DNA of 64,000 nt, from NCBI GenBank assembly GCA_001464965.1, contig LNEJ01000026.1, positions 1 to 64,000 on the forward strand, written 5' to 3'. The position numbers and the translations under genes are program-made. Positions within the stretch are counted from its first letter, which is position 1, and every line of letters starts with the position of its first letter. Below the pieces are notes generated by a model. The model made no database searches and was not told the origin of the DNA. It saw nothing but the letters and a program-made list of their open reading frames with translations. Source of the stretch: Gammaproteobacteria bacterium Ga0074134. GTDB lineage: Bacteria; Pseudomonadota; Gammaproteobacteria; Ga0077554; Ga007554. This document shows, in pieces, positions 1 through 8,611 of the stretch.

Positions 1-1
1 G

Positions 2-88
2 CCACACACGCATAACGGTGGGCTGGCACCGAATGCGGCAGAGAAGCAGTATTGGATGGACTATAAAACCGTGGCCAAAAAGACTTGA
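2..88 (+). other. Upstream in-frame part of the SIR2-like gene, ended by TGA
   Basis: Read from base 2, this stretch is open to the TGA at 86-88 and lies in the same frame as the SIR2-like ORF that follows. The codons just after the stop (DVNYEDLYYLV) read as normal protein for this family, so the two pieces look like one gene split by a nonsense codon. The N-terminal nucleotide-binding part would lie left of the window. A sequencing error at the TGA is an alternative explanation. Confidence 0.5.
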
Positions 89-127
89 CCACTACAAGAT
101 GTAAATTACGAAGATCTTTACTATCTG

Positions 128-1000
128 GTGAGCCAAATTAGAGACAGTGAATTGGGCGAGTATGATAATCCCGCAGCCCAGTCTTTCATTGACAAAATCA
201 AGGCGAATATCGAACCTTTACCGTCCACACACCAACTATCGAAGTTAAGTAAACTAGCGTCTGAGGCTGCCAACTATATCCATGATGTTGTTTGGGCACT
301 GCTAGTAAATACTCCAAATACTCCAAATACTCTCGATTATTTCAGCTTTATGGGAGATGCTTGTAAAGATCAGGAATTGGGGATCGATGTTTTCACGCTC
401 AACCACGACACTCTGCTAGAGCAGTACTTCAATAATCATAAAATAAAGTTTACAGATGGCTTTGATAGTCCAGTAAATGATGTTCGATATTGGAAGCCTG
501 AGCTCTTTGATGGGGAGATCTCAAACGTGCGTTTATTCAAGCTCCATGGCTCGGTGGATTGGTTTCGACTCGAAGAAGGACTTGGCATTATTCCATTGGG
601 TGGCGACCGTTGGTATAGCAAAAACCGAAACGGTGAAATGCAATATCTGCGAAGTGAACGGCCTGAATTTTTAGCAGGTTCGTTTAATAAAATATTGCAA
701 TATGTAGAGCCGCCTTACGATGACCTACTTTGCTGGTTTCTAAAGGGGCTAAGAGAGACTTCGAGGTTGGTTATTTGCGGATATAGTTTTGGGGATAAGG
801 GCATCAACACAAGACTTCTTGATTGGGTATATTCTGCTGCTGAAAACAAAATAGTACTCATACATCCTGAGCCCGTAAAACTTAGGGAAAGTGCAAGAGG
901 TGCAATTGCAAACAAGGATGATTTATGGGGTAAAAAAATGTCATTGATTAAAAGTTACATCCAGAATGCTAACTGGCCCGAGATCAAAGCCTCATTATAG
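128..1000 (+). CDS. SIR2-like domain protein, probably an N-terminally interrupted gene
   Basis: This encodes a SIR2_2-type protein; many members of that family are NAD-hydrolysing effectors in phage-defence systems. Visible family motifs are TLNHDTLLEQY (about residues 91-101), KLHGSVDWF (about 138-146) and ICGYSFGD (about 216-223). The N-terminal GAGxS-like nucleotide-binding segment is missing. GTG 128 is only the first start codon after the in-frame TGA at 86-88; coding similarity seems to continue upstream through that stop, so the product is probably non-functional or the gene is a pseudogene. Base composition is more AT-rich than in the neighbouring housekeeping genes, which fits horizontal transfer. 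No partner defence gene is visible downstream: the next sequence is a repeat and a broken efflux gene. The domain call is fairly firm, the activity is not. Confidence 0.65.
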   Translation: MSQIRDSELGEYDNPAAQSFIDKIKANIEPLPSTHQLSKLSKLASEAANYIHDVVWALLVNTPNTPNTLDYFSFMGDACKDQELGIDVFTLNHDTLLEQYFNNHKIKFTDGFDSPVNDVRYWKPELFDGEISNVRLFKLHGSVDWFRLEEGLGIIPLGGDRWYSKNRNGEMQYLRSERPEFLAGSFNKILQYVEPPYDDLLCWFLKGLRETSRLVICGYSFGDKGINTRLLDWVYSAAENKIVLIHPEPVKLRESARGAIANKDDLWGKKMSLIKSYIQNANWPEIKASL

Positions 1001-1006
1001 CGAAGA

Positions 1007-1113
1007 GCGTAGGGTGCATCCCACGCACCAAATCAAACAAAGCAAGTAGCACGGACGAAGCGCGAGCGGAATCCGGGGAACACCGTGACTCCATCCACAT
1101 TTCCCCGGATTCC
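1007..1113. repeat. Composite intergenic palindromic repeat
   Basis: The first part (1008-1029) carries GTAGGGTGC followed by CCACGCACC and is repeated with 20 of 22 bases identical at 15135-15156. The second part is a perfect 13-bp inverted repeat, GGAATCCGGGGAA at 1068-1080 and its complement at 1101-1113. Elements of this kind are common in proteobacterial intergenic regions. It sits exactly between the SIR2-like gene and the truncated RND gene, so it may mark the rearrangement junction. Next to it, at 1149-1169, the pentamer GGAAG is repeated four times. Confidence 0.65.
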
Positions 1114-2137
1114 ATTTTATTCCATCCGCGTCTGGCAGGCGTGCGGCCGGAAGGGAAGGGAAGGGAAGGACGCAGGACCGCAGGTCTATCTGGATATCGA
1201 CCAGGAAAAGGCTCAAGCGCTTGGCATTGACATGGCGGATCTTAACAACACTCTTAGCTCTGCCGTTGGTGTTGCGTATGTGAATGACTTTGTGCGTGCC
1301 GGGCGCATTCTCAAAGTACAGATGCAAGCCGATGCCGACCTGCGCAAGACCCCTGATGATCTTTTGAAACTCCCGGTGAGAAATCGCCAGGGCCAAGTGG
1401 TGTTGCTGGGTGAGATTGCCAACCCCAAATGGATTGTGGGACTGCCCAAGCTCGACCGCTATAACGGCAACTCATCAATGAAAATCGCAGGCAACCCTGC
1501 GCCTGGACATTCGACCGGCGAGGCAATGCAGGCCATGGAGGAGATCGCCGCCAAACTGCCGGCGGGGTTTGCCTTCGAATGGTCGGGGACTTCTTTTGAA
1601 GAGCGCCTCGCTGGGGCGCAAACTCCCGTCCTGCTCGCGCTATCCCTGCTTGTGGTGTTCCTGGCACTTGCAGCCCTGTATGAAAGCTGGGCAATTCCGT
1701 TTGCCGTGGTCCTGGTGGTACCGCTGGGCGTTCTCGGTGCGGTGCTGGCCGTTCATCTACGGGGCTTGCCCAATGATGTGTTCTTCAAGGTGGGCCTGGT
1801 TGCCATCATTGGCTTGTCGGCCAAGAACGCCATCCTCATCATCGAATTTGCCCGCAAGCTGCACGATGATGGCATGGAACTGGTCGCCGCCACATTGGAG
1901 GCCTGCCGAATGCGATTAAGGCCCATCCTTATGACCAGTTTCGCATTCATTTTGGGCGTGATGCCGCTCGCCATTTCCACGGGCGCGGGTGCGGCCAGCC
2001 GCCACGCGGTGGGTACGGGCGTGATTGGCGGGATGATTGCTGCAACAGTATTGGCTATATTCCTGGTGCCTGTATTCTTTATCGTGGTGCACAGGCTCTT
2101 CCCTACGCAGTCACGGGAGAAGACGAAACATGATTAA
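1085..2137 (+). pseudogene. RND (HAE1/AcrB-type) efflux permease, C-terminal third only
   Basis: From about base 1170 the product aligns with the last third of AcrB/MexB-type inner-membrane multidrug pumps (about 325 of 1040 residues). It begins at the porter-domain motif around VYLDIDQEKAQALG, followed by YVNDF, RYNG, then the final transmembrane helices with LAALYESW, GLSAKNAIL, RMRLRPILMTS and GVMPLAISTGAG. The first 28 or so codons, including the GTG at 1085, come from the upstream repeat and are not family sequence. About 720 residues, including the proton-relay helix 4, are missing, so this cannot be a working pump. It overlaps the downstream outer-membrane gene by 8 bp, the usual arrangement for an RND operon whose front (periplasmic adaptor plus most of the permease) has been deleted. 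Confidence 0.85.
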
Positions 2138-3590
2138 GAAAAAGTTTTCGTCCATAACCTCAACGAGAAAAACGGCGTGGCTCACGCTTGCGTCCGCTGC
2201 CCTTGTATCACTGGCCGGCTGCTCGCAGGTACCCACATATGAACGCCCGGCAGCGCCAGTGCCACAACACTTTCCCAATGTTAGTGAGGCACCCGCCACA
2301 CCCTTGATGCCCTGGCGTGAATATTTCTCAGATCCATCGCTCCGCACCCTCATAGAGGCGGCACTCAACCATAATCGCGACCTCAAAATCGCCGTCGCGC
2401 GCGTCGAAGAGGCGCGTGCGCTGGCGGGAGTCACGCGCGCTGATCGCTTCCCGACCCTGGAGGCACAAGGTTCATTCAATCGTTCCCGTACGCCGGCGAA
2501 TGTTAGCGTGACGGGTAACGCACGTACCTTCAGCCGCTACGATTTGGCTTTGGGCCTGACAGCTTTCGAGCTGGATTTCTGGGGCAGGGTGGCCGCATTG
2601 AGTGAAGCTGCCAGGTCGCAGTATCTGGCAACTGAGGAGGCCGCAAGGAGCTTCCGCATCGGATTGATCAGCGATGTGGCCAGCACCTGGCTTATGCGTG
2701 TGCAGCTCGCCGAGCAAGAGCGGCTTGCCACAGAGACATTAAAAACGCGGGAGGAAAGCCTCACACTTATCCGTAAGCGGCAGGGAGCCGGGCTGGCGAG
2801 TGATCTTGATGTGCTCGCCGCAGAAGGGCTGGCTGAATCGGTGCGTGTCCAGACAGGAGATCTGAAACGCCAGCGCATGCAGGCGGAAAACGCACTGCGG
2901 CTGCTTACCGGCATGGAGGTTGATATTCCAGCACCGGCAAATTCTGCCAGCCAATCCCTGATGGACGGGCTTGCGCCGGGGTTGCCCTCGGAGGTCTTGC
3001 TCCATCGGCCTGACGTACTTGCCGCAGAACAGCGGCTCATCGCCGCGAACGCTAACATCGGCGCTGCTCGTGCAGCCTTTTTCCCGCGCATTGCACTCAC
3101 CACCAACCTGGGTATGGCAAGTAGCGCATTGTCGACTCTGTTTGGCAGTGGCAGCGAGGCATGGGTGTTTCAGCCTGTGCTGAGATTACCCTTGTTTGAT
3201 GCGGGGCGTAACAAGGCAAACCTGGATGTGGCCAACGCCCGCAAGGTTCAGGCCGTGGCCGATTATGAAAAAACCATTCAACAAGCCTTCCGCGAAGTGT
3301 CCGATGTGCTTGCCGCCCAGTCCACATATACCGAGCAAGTGACCGCCCAGGAGGCTAACGTGCGCGCGCAACAGACACGCTTTGAGCGCGTAAAGGCACG
3401 GGAGAAGGCAGGTATAGCCACCTATTTGGAAATTCTGGATGCAAGCCGCGATGCGTTCAACGCGGAACAGGTTTTCGTGAGTTACCGTTGGCAGCTCATG
3501 AGCACCCGCATCGCCCTCTACAAAGCCTTGGGAGGCGAAGGTTGTGCTCGGCATAAGCTCACATGTAACGCGGAATTTTCCAATCCCTAA
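2130..3590 (+). CDS. NodT/OprM-family outer-membrane efflux lipoprotein
   Basis: Outer-membrane channel of a tripartite RND system, 486 residues, full length for the family. The start ATG at 2130 overlaps the end of the RND gene. A lipoprotein signal ends in the lipobox LAGC (cysteine about residue 31). Two long alpha-helical OEP repeats follow, with typical segments such as LTAFELDFWGR and VDIPAPANS in repeat 1, and ANIGAARAAFFPRIALT with LRLPLFDAGR near repeat 2. Nothing in the sequence looks broken, although the pump it would serve is truncated; it may be silent or recruited by another pump. Longer reading frames starting further upstream lack a signal peptide and are not used. Confidence 0.9.
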   Translation: MIKKKFSSITSTRKTAWLTLASAALVSLAGCSQVPTYERPAAPVPQHFPNVSEAPATPLMPWREYFSDPSLRTLIEAALNHNRDLKIAVARVEEARALAGVTRADRFPTLEAQGSFNRSRTPANVSVTGNARTFSRYDLALGLTAFELDFWGRVAALSEAARSQYLATEEAARSFRIGLISDVASTWLMRVQLAEQERLATETLKTREESLTLIRKRQGAGLASDLDVLAAEGLAESVRVQTGDLKRQRMQAENALRLLTGMEVDIPAPANSASQSLMDGLAPGLPSEVLLHRPDVLAAEQRLIAANANIGAARAAFFPRIALTTNLGMASSALSTLFGSGSEAWVFQPVLRLPLFDAGRNKANLDVANARKVQAVADYEKTIQQAFREVSDVLAAQSTYTEQVTAQEANVRAQQTRFERVKAREKAGIATYLEILDASRDAFNAEQVFVSYRWQLMSTRIALYKALGGEGCARHKLTCNAEFSNP

Positions 3591-3601
3591 GCCGGACGAG
3601 C

Positions 3602-3624
3602 CGGAACCAAAAATGTTCCGTTTT
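3602..3624 (+). terminator. Possible rho-independent terminator after the efflux gene
   Basis: A short stem CGGAAC/GTTCCG (3602-3607 and 3615-3620) with a 7-nt loop is followed by TTTT. It lies 12 bp after the stop codon of the outer-membrane gene. The stem is only 6 bp, so the call is tentative. Confidence 0.4.
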
Positions 3625-3696
3625 CTGACTTTTCTAGACCAGAGGAATCCCAGCCCCCGGACAAGCTGCTGTAGGAGGCACCACGCTATTTTAGGA

Positions 3697-5196
3697 TCAT
3701 ACCTTAAATAGCCCCACGTAATCACCAAGCTGATCGCCAAGATCCAGCACCTTTCCGCTGGTTTGACTAACCTGCTGCATCTTTTCGGCATTATCGCCAG
3801 CTGAATGGTTAATGCTGTGAATATTGCGGTTGATTTCTTCGGCCACGGCGCCCTGTTCTTCTGCGGCACTGGCGATCTGCAGATTCATGTCGCGGATGGC
3901 CGATACCGCATTGGCGATGGCTTGCAAGGCATCGCTTGCCCGGTTGGCCTGCTCCACGCCATGCTGAGCCCTTGCCTTACCCTCTTGCATCGCCACGACA
4001 GCGTTCTTCGAACCTGTTTGGAGCTTTTCTATCATCGACCGGATCTCAGCAGTGGACTGTTGGGTGCGGCTGGCGAGGGTACGCACTTCGTCTGCCACAA
4101 CCGCGAAGCCACGGCCCTGTTCACCTGCGCGTGCCGCCTCAATGGCCGCATTCAAGGCCAGCAGATTAGTTTGCTCGGCGATGCCCTTGATCACATCCAG
4201 CACCATACTGATACCTTGACTGTCCTGCTCAAGTTTTTGAATGACAGCGGCCGATTGCTCTACCTCATTGGCGAGATCGAGTATCGATTGGCGCGCCTGA
4301 TCGATAACAAATTGGCCGGCTTTGGTCTCCTGATCGGCATTAGTTGTAGCCTGGGCAGCCTGTTCCGCACTCCTCGCCACTTCCTGCACTGAGGCAGTCA
4401 TTTCATTTATGGCTGTGGCCGCCTGGCTGGTCTCGGCCAATTGTCTTTGAGCATTTTCATTGGCCTGGGTGGTGGTTTGCTGCATTTTCCGCATGGAAGC
4501 ACCTAGCGTTTGGGAAACAGTCCTGGCGTTTCCGATGGCATTGTGAAGAGCCTGCATGAACTCATTAAAGCCGCGCGCGAACTCGCTGCTGGCATTGGCT
4601 GAACGGAAACTGAGATCGACAATGCCATCCCTGATATTCAAGTGTTGGCCAATTTCACGCAGCTCCTCGGATTGAGCCGCATCCTTGCGAAAGTTAATAG
4701 CAAGCAACACCAGTGCTGCGGTCTCAAAGACAACAAAAGCGGCGTGAATCAGTACTATGCCAATCCCGTTGTGATGCTCGAAGATATGCACACCATGGCC
4801 GCCTTCCTGTAAAAAGCTGAAGGCCAGATGATGAACAGCAATCACTACTGCGGCAGTGACAATGGGTTTCCAATCCACGTAATAGAGCAAAAAAGCCAAC
4901 AGCGCGAATATACTGAAGTGCATCTCGATCATGCCATGGCTTTGATGGATATGCAGCGCCGCAAAAACCATGAAAGTAATGGCATTCGTCAAGCGGGTAG
5001 CCAGATTGCCCGGCAGCATGAAATACATCGCGGTGGAAACGATGGCAGCCGGCAGGCCAATCACAAAGGCCGCAAACCAGGTGTCATGCCATGCGGCCAG
5101 CATCAACGAGACAACCAGCAACAGCCAGTTGATGATGGTCATAAATTTGTCGCCCCGCCGATACAGGGTTTGCAATGAAGAGGTACTGTTGCTCAT
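3697..5196 (-). CDS. Methyl-accepting chemotaxis protein with six-helix membrane sensor
   Basis: Chemoreceptor of about 499 residues. The N-terminal 170 residues form about six transmembrane helices with almost no periplasmic loop, so sensing would be within the membrane. The segment is unusually rich in histidine ([34 protein letters not shown]). A HAMP-like linker and a standard cytoplasmic signalling domain follow; the conserved hairpin tip is [19 protein letters not shown] and the helices after it contain [13 protein letters not shown]. The ATG at 5196 is preferred over an in-frame GTG at 5205 because a GAGTGG-like ribosome site precedes it. No che genes are adjacent, so it is an orphan receptor. 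The ligand is unknown; the histidines suggest haem, metal or a gas, but that is inference. Confidence 0.88.
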   Translation of the reverse strand: MSNSTSSLQTLYRRGDKFMTIINWLLLVVSLMLAAWHDTWFAAFVIGLPAAIVSTAMYFMLPGNLATRLTNAITFMVFAALHIHQSHGMIEMHFSIFALLAFLLYYVDWKPIVTAAVVIAVHHLAFSFLQEGGHGVHIFEHHNGIGIVLIHAAFVVFETAALVLLAINFRKDAAQSEELREIGQHLNIRDGIVDLSFRSANASSEFARGFNEFMQALHNAIGNARTVSQTLGASMRKMQQTTTQANENAQRQLAETSQAATAINEMTASVQEVARSAEQAAQATTNADQETKAGQFVIDQARQSILDLANEVEQSAAVIQKLEQDSQGISMVLDVIKGIAEQTNLLALNAAIEAARAGEQGRGFAVVADEVRTLASRTQQSTAEIRSMIEKLQTGSKNAVVAMQEGKARAQHGVEQANRASDALQAIANAVSAIRDMNLQIASAAEEQGAVAEEINRNIHSINHSAGDNAEKMQQVSQTSGKVLDLGDQLGDYVGLFKV

Positions 5197-5435
5197 AATT
5201 TCCACTCGTAATGATATCCAGCCAATGGCACTTGAAAAAGATTAACGTCTTTTCCTTTTCGTGCTCCTATTTAGCGGTATTTGATGATTAAAACTTTAAT
5301 GATCTGCCCGGTTTTTCACAGCAGAATGGGTGGCAAAAAGCTGGGGGAAAGAAACTGCGAGAGGCGGGTAAGGGGGCAGGAGAGTAAAACCGGGCGGGAG
5401 CAGCGCCGCATGGCGCACGCCACTCCCTTGCAGCA

Positions 5436-7013
5436 TCAATGCCTGAAATGCCGCATACCCGTAAACACCATGGCAATGCCATGCTCATTGGCGGCGTCGA
5501 TCACTTCCTGGTCACGCATTGATCCGCCAGGCTGAATGACGGCGGTGATGCCTACCTCGGCGGCGCTGTCCAAGCCGTCGCGGAACGGGAAGAAGGCGTC
5601 GGAGGCCATCACCGAGCCTTTGACCTTTAGTCCTGCGTCGGCGGCCTTGATGGCGGCGATGCGTGCGCTATAGACACGGCTCATCTGGCCTGCACCGATG
5701 CCGATGGTCGTGTTGTCTTTGCAGTACACAATGGCATTGGATTTGACGAACTTGGCGACCTTCCAGGCGAAGAGCAGATCGCGCATTTCCTGTTCAGTGG
5801 GTGCGCGACGGGTGACCCACTGAAGATTGGCAAGATTCACCATCCCCACATCACTCTCCTGCACTAGCAGACCGCCGGTGACACGCTTGTAATCCAAGCC
5901 AGCCGCACGTTCGCCCCCCCATGCACCGGACGCCAGCACCCGCACGTTGCTTTTGGCCGCAAGAATCGGCAGGGCATCATCAAGCACGGCCGGTGCAATA
6001 ATCACCTCAACGAACTGGCGCTCGATAATCGCCTTGGCAGTAGTGGCATCCAACGGCTGGTTGAAGGCGATGATTCCTCCGAAGGCGGAGGTAGGGTCAG
6101 TGGCATAGGCGCGGTCATACGCCTCCAGCAGTGTGGAGCCCAGCGCCACACCGCACGGATTGGCGTGTTTAACGACGACACAGGCCGGGCCTTCAGCGAA
6201 GGATTTCACACACTCCAGCGCGGCATCGGTGTCGGCGATATTGTTGAATGAAAGTTCCTTACCCTGAATCTGACGGGCAGTACTGACGCTGGCCTCGCGC
6301 TGTTCGCGCTCGACGTAAAACGCAGCCTGCTGGTGCGGATTTTCACCATAGCGCAGATCCTGGGCCTTGGCGAATTGCACGCTGTAGGTACGCGGAAAGC
6401 GACCGCGTTCGCCGTTGTCCTGTATCGCGCCAAAATAATTGGCTATCGCGCCATCATAGCGTGCAGTGTGTTCGAAGACTTTGACCGCCAGCGAAAAGCG
6501 CGTTGCCGCGCTGACGGCATCGTTGTTGGCATCCATCTCGGCCAGCACCTTATCGTAGTCGGCGGCGTCCACCACCACAGTGACGGCAGCATGATTCTTG
6601 GCGCTGGAACGCAGCATGGCAGGTCCACCGATGTCGATATTTTCAATCGCGTCTTCCAGCGTGCAGTCCGGCTTGGCAACCGTCTTTTCGAAGGGATAGA
6701 GATTCACCGCCACCAGATCGATAGGGCCGATGCCGTGCTGCGCCATCACGGCATTATCGACCCCGCGCCGCCCCAGCAAGCCGCCATGAATTTTGGGATG
6801 CAAGGTTTTGACGCGCCCATCCATCATCTCGGGAAAGCCGGTGTAATCGGAAACTTCAATTACCGCAATGCCATTATCAGCCAGCAGTCTGGCCGTGCCG
6901 CCGGTGGAGAGAATTTCAACGCCGCGCTCACGCAAGCGGCGGGCAAAGTCGATGATGCCGGTTTTGTCGGATACGCTGATCAACGCGCGTTTGATGGGGG
7001 TGTTGTCTTGCAT
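5436..7013 (-). CDS. purH: Bifunctional AICAR transformylase / IMP cyclohydrolase PurH
   Basis: Catalyses the last two steps of de novo purine synthesis, AICAR to FAICAR and then to IMP, in the cytosol. At 525 residues it has the expected length. The N-terminal MGS-like cyclohydrolase domain shows [21 protein letters not shown] and [18 protein letters not shown]; the C-terminal transformylase domain shows [20 protein letters not shown] and [10 protein letters not shown], and ends in the conserved GMRHFRH. It follows fis and dusB on the same strand, an order common in Pseudomonas and Xanthomonas relatives, but a palindromic repeat separates fis from purH. The ATG start is followed directly by family sequence. 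Confidence 0.97.
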   Translation of the reverse strand: MQDNTPIKRALISVSDKTGIIDFARRLRERGVEILSTGGTARLLADNGIAVIEVSDYTGFPEMMDGRVKTLHPKIHGGLLGRRGVDNAVMAQHGIGPIDLVAVNLYPFEKTVAKPDCTLEDAIENIDIGGPAMLRSSAKNHAAVTVVVDAADYDKVLAEMDANNDAVSAATRFSLAVKVFEHTARYDGAIANYFGAIQDNGERGRFPRTYSVQFAKAQDLRYGENPHQQAAFYVEREQREASVSTARQIQGKELSFNNIADTDAALECVKSFAEGPACVVVKHANPCGVALGSTLLEAYDRAYATDPTSAFGGIIAFNQPLDATTAKAIIERQFVEVIIAPAVLDDALPILAAKSNVRVLASGAWGGERAAGLDYKRVTGGLLVQESDVGMVNLANLQWVTRRAPTEQEMRDLLFAWKVAKFVKSNAIVYCKDNTTIGIGAGQMSRVYSARIAAIKAADAGLKVKGSVMASDAFFPFRDGLDSAAEVGITAVIQPGGSMRDQEVIDAANEHGIAMVFTGMRHFRH

Positions 7014-7060
7014 GGGATGGTTAATTCTCTAATTTCGGAGTAACAATTTTTTCGATTTTT

Positions 7061-7131
7061 GCCACGGAGGCACAGAGATTATTGTATTAAGGCAGCGTAA
7101 TTATTCTCCGTGTTCTCTGTGCCTCCGTGGC
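7061..7131. repeat. Perfect 18-bp inverted repeat between fis and purH
   Basis: The arms GCCACGGAGGCACAGAGA (7061-7078) and their exact complement (7114-7131) flank a 35-bp AT-rich loop. There is no T-run after either arm, so it is not a classical terminator. The arm sequence resembles a palindromic intergenic repeat found in many bacterial genomes. It could still attenuate read-through from fis into purH. Confidence 0.7.
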
Positions 7132-7145
7132 AAGTTCAATAAGTG

Positions 7146-7439
7146 TCATTCCAGGCCATACTGCTGCAGCTTCTTGCGCAGGGTGCCGCGATTAATGCCG
7201 AGTATTTCCGCGGCCAGGCTCTGGTTGCCACGCGCATGCTGTATCACCGCTGCCAGCAGGGGGCGCTCCACCTCGCTGATCACCATCTGATAGAGATCGC
7301 CGGAAGGAGTATGTCCATCCAGATCTTTGAAATAATTCACCAGGGCGGTTTCGACGCAACCAGACAGCGGTCTTTTGCGGCGTTCGCATGACATGGAGGC
7401 CGATATTTCTCCCCGCGCTTCTGTTGGAGACGTGCTCAT
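7146..7439 (-). CDS. fis: Nucleoid-associated DNA-binding protein Fis
   Basis: Small homodimeric DNA-bending protein that regulates rRNA and many other promoters. At 97 residues it matches the family. The C-terminal helix-turn-helix carries the hallmark RGNQSLAAEILGINRGTLRKKL and ends in QYGLE. The N-terminal part is longer and more variable, as usual outside the enterics. The ATG overlaps the dusB stop codon (ATGA), so the two genes are translationally coupled, the conserved dusB-fis arrangement of gammaproteobacteria. Confidence 0.95.
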   Translation of the reverse strand: MSTSPTEARGEISASMSCERRKRPLSGCVETALVNYFKDLDGHTPSGDLYQMVISEVERPLLAAVIQHARGNQSLAAEILGINRGTLRKKLQQYGLE

Positions 7440-8422
7440 GCGGCCATCTCCATGCCCATTTCCAGGCGGTCGAAGAAGTCACGCGTCACGGCGAGTTGTT
7501 GTTCGATGGTTTCCAGCTTATTGACCTCATGGCGGAACGCGCCGCCGCCCGGCTGGCCTTTGCTGTACCAGGAAATATGCTTGCGCGCCATGTGCACACC
7601 GGTGCGCTCGCCGTAGAACTCGTAAAGCCTGTGCAGGTGATTCAGCATGATGCGGCGTATCTCCGGCACCGAGGGATCGGGAAGCACTTCGCCGGTTTTC
7701 AGGAAATGATCGATAATACGGAACAGCCACGGCCGCCCCTGCGCGGCACGGCCGATCATAACGGCATCGGCACGCGTATAGTCGAGCACGAATTTGGCCT
7801 TTTCAGGCGTGGTGATATCGCCGTTGGCAATCACTGGAATGTTGATAGCGGCCTTGATGGCGGCAATGCTGTCATATTCCGCATCCCCCGTGTAACCGCA
7901 GGCGCGGGTGCGGCCATGCACCGCCAGCGCCTGGATGCCGGCCTGCTCGGCGATGCGCGCGATGGTCACGCCGTTGCGGTGGTTTTTATCCCAGCCGGTG
8001 CGGATTTTGAGGGTTACCGGCACATTCACGGCAGCCACCACGGCATCGAGAATCCGCCCCACCAACAGCTCATCCTGCAACAGCGCCGAACCGGCCATGA
8101 CATTGCACACCTTCTTCGCCGGACAGCCCATGTTGAGATCGATGATCTGCGCGCCATTGTCCACATTATAGCGTGCCGCCTCGGCCATCATGGCAGGATC
8201 GGCCCCGGCGAGCTGTACCGATGTGGGCTCGGTCTCACCCTCGTGGTTGGCGCGGCGCAGGGTCTTGGCACTGCCCCACAGCAAGGAGTTGGACGTCACC
8301 ATTTCGGACACGGCCATGCCTGCACCCTGTTCCTTGCACAACTGCCGGAACGGGCGGTCTGTCACGCCCGCCATAGGGGCGAGCACCAGGTTATTGATGA
8401 GCTTGTACGGACCGATCTGCAT
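7436..8422 (-). CDS. dusB: tRNA-dihydrouridine synthase B
   Basis: FMN enzyme that reduces uridine (position 17 type for DusB) in the tRNA D-loop using NADPH. 328 residues in a TIM barrel. Signature segments are LAPMAGVTDRPFR at the N-terminus, the catalytic-cysteine motif DLNMGCPAKKV (about 95-105), VHGRTR and ANGDITTPE, with MIGRAAQGRPW near the end of the barrel and a helical tRNA-binding C-terminus (ARKHISWYSKG). First gene of the dusB-fis-purH group; overlaps fis by 4 bp. Confidence 0.96.
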   Translation of the reverse strand: MQIGPYKLINNLVLAPMAGVTDRPFRQLCKEQGAGMAVSEMVTSNSLLWGSAKTLRRANHEGETEPTSVQLAGADPAMMAEAARYNVDNGAQIIDLNMGCPAKKVCNVMAGSALLQDELLVGRILDAVVAAVNVPVTLKIRTGWDKNHRNGVTIARIAEQAGIQALAVHGRTRACGYTGDAEYDSIAAIKAAINIPVIANGDITTPEKAKFVLDYTRADAVMIGRAAQGRPWLFRIIDHFLKTGEVLPDPSVPEIRRIMLNHLHRLYEFYGERTGVHMARKHISWYSKGQPGGGAFRHEVNKLETIEQQLAVTRDFFDRLEMGMEMAA

Positions 8423-8611
8423 AGTTTTTTGTGGGCATGGCGCCCTGATGATCGAGAAGTATAAGGGCGGAAATGATACCCCTTAACCAGCCATGGATAA
8501 AGAGCAACTGCATGGGAAATCAGGGCTGTCCCTTAAAATTTTACCCGCATACCCCGGAAAATTCGCACAACAATCACGTACAATATTGGTTTTTCAGAGA
8601 ATTTTCGACTT

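Noticed and set aside
1149-1169. GGAAG pentamer run considered as a phase-variation switch
   Set aside because: Only four copies, and it lies in a gene already truncated; switching would restore nothing.
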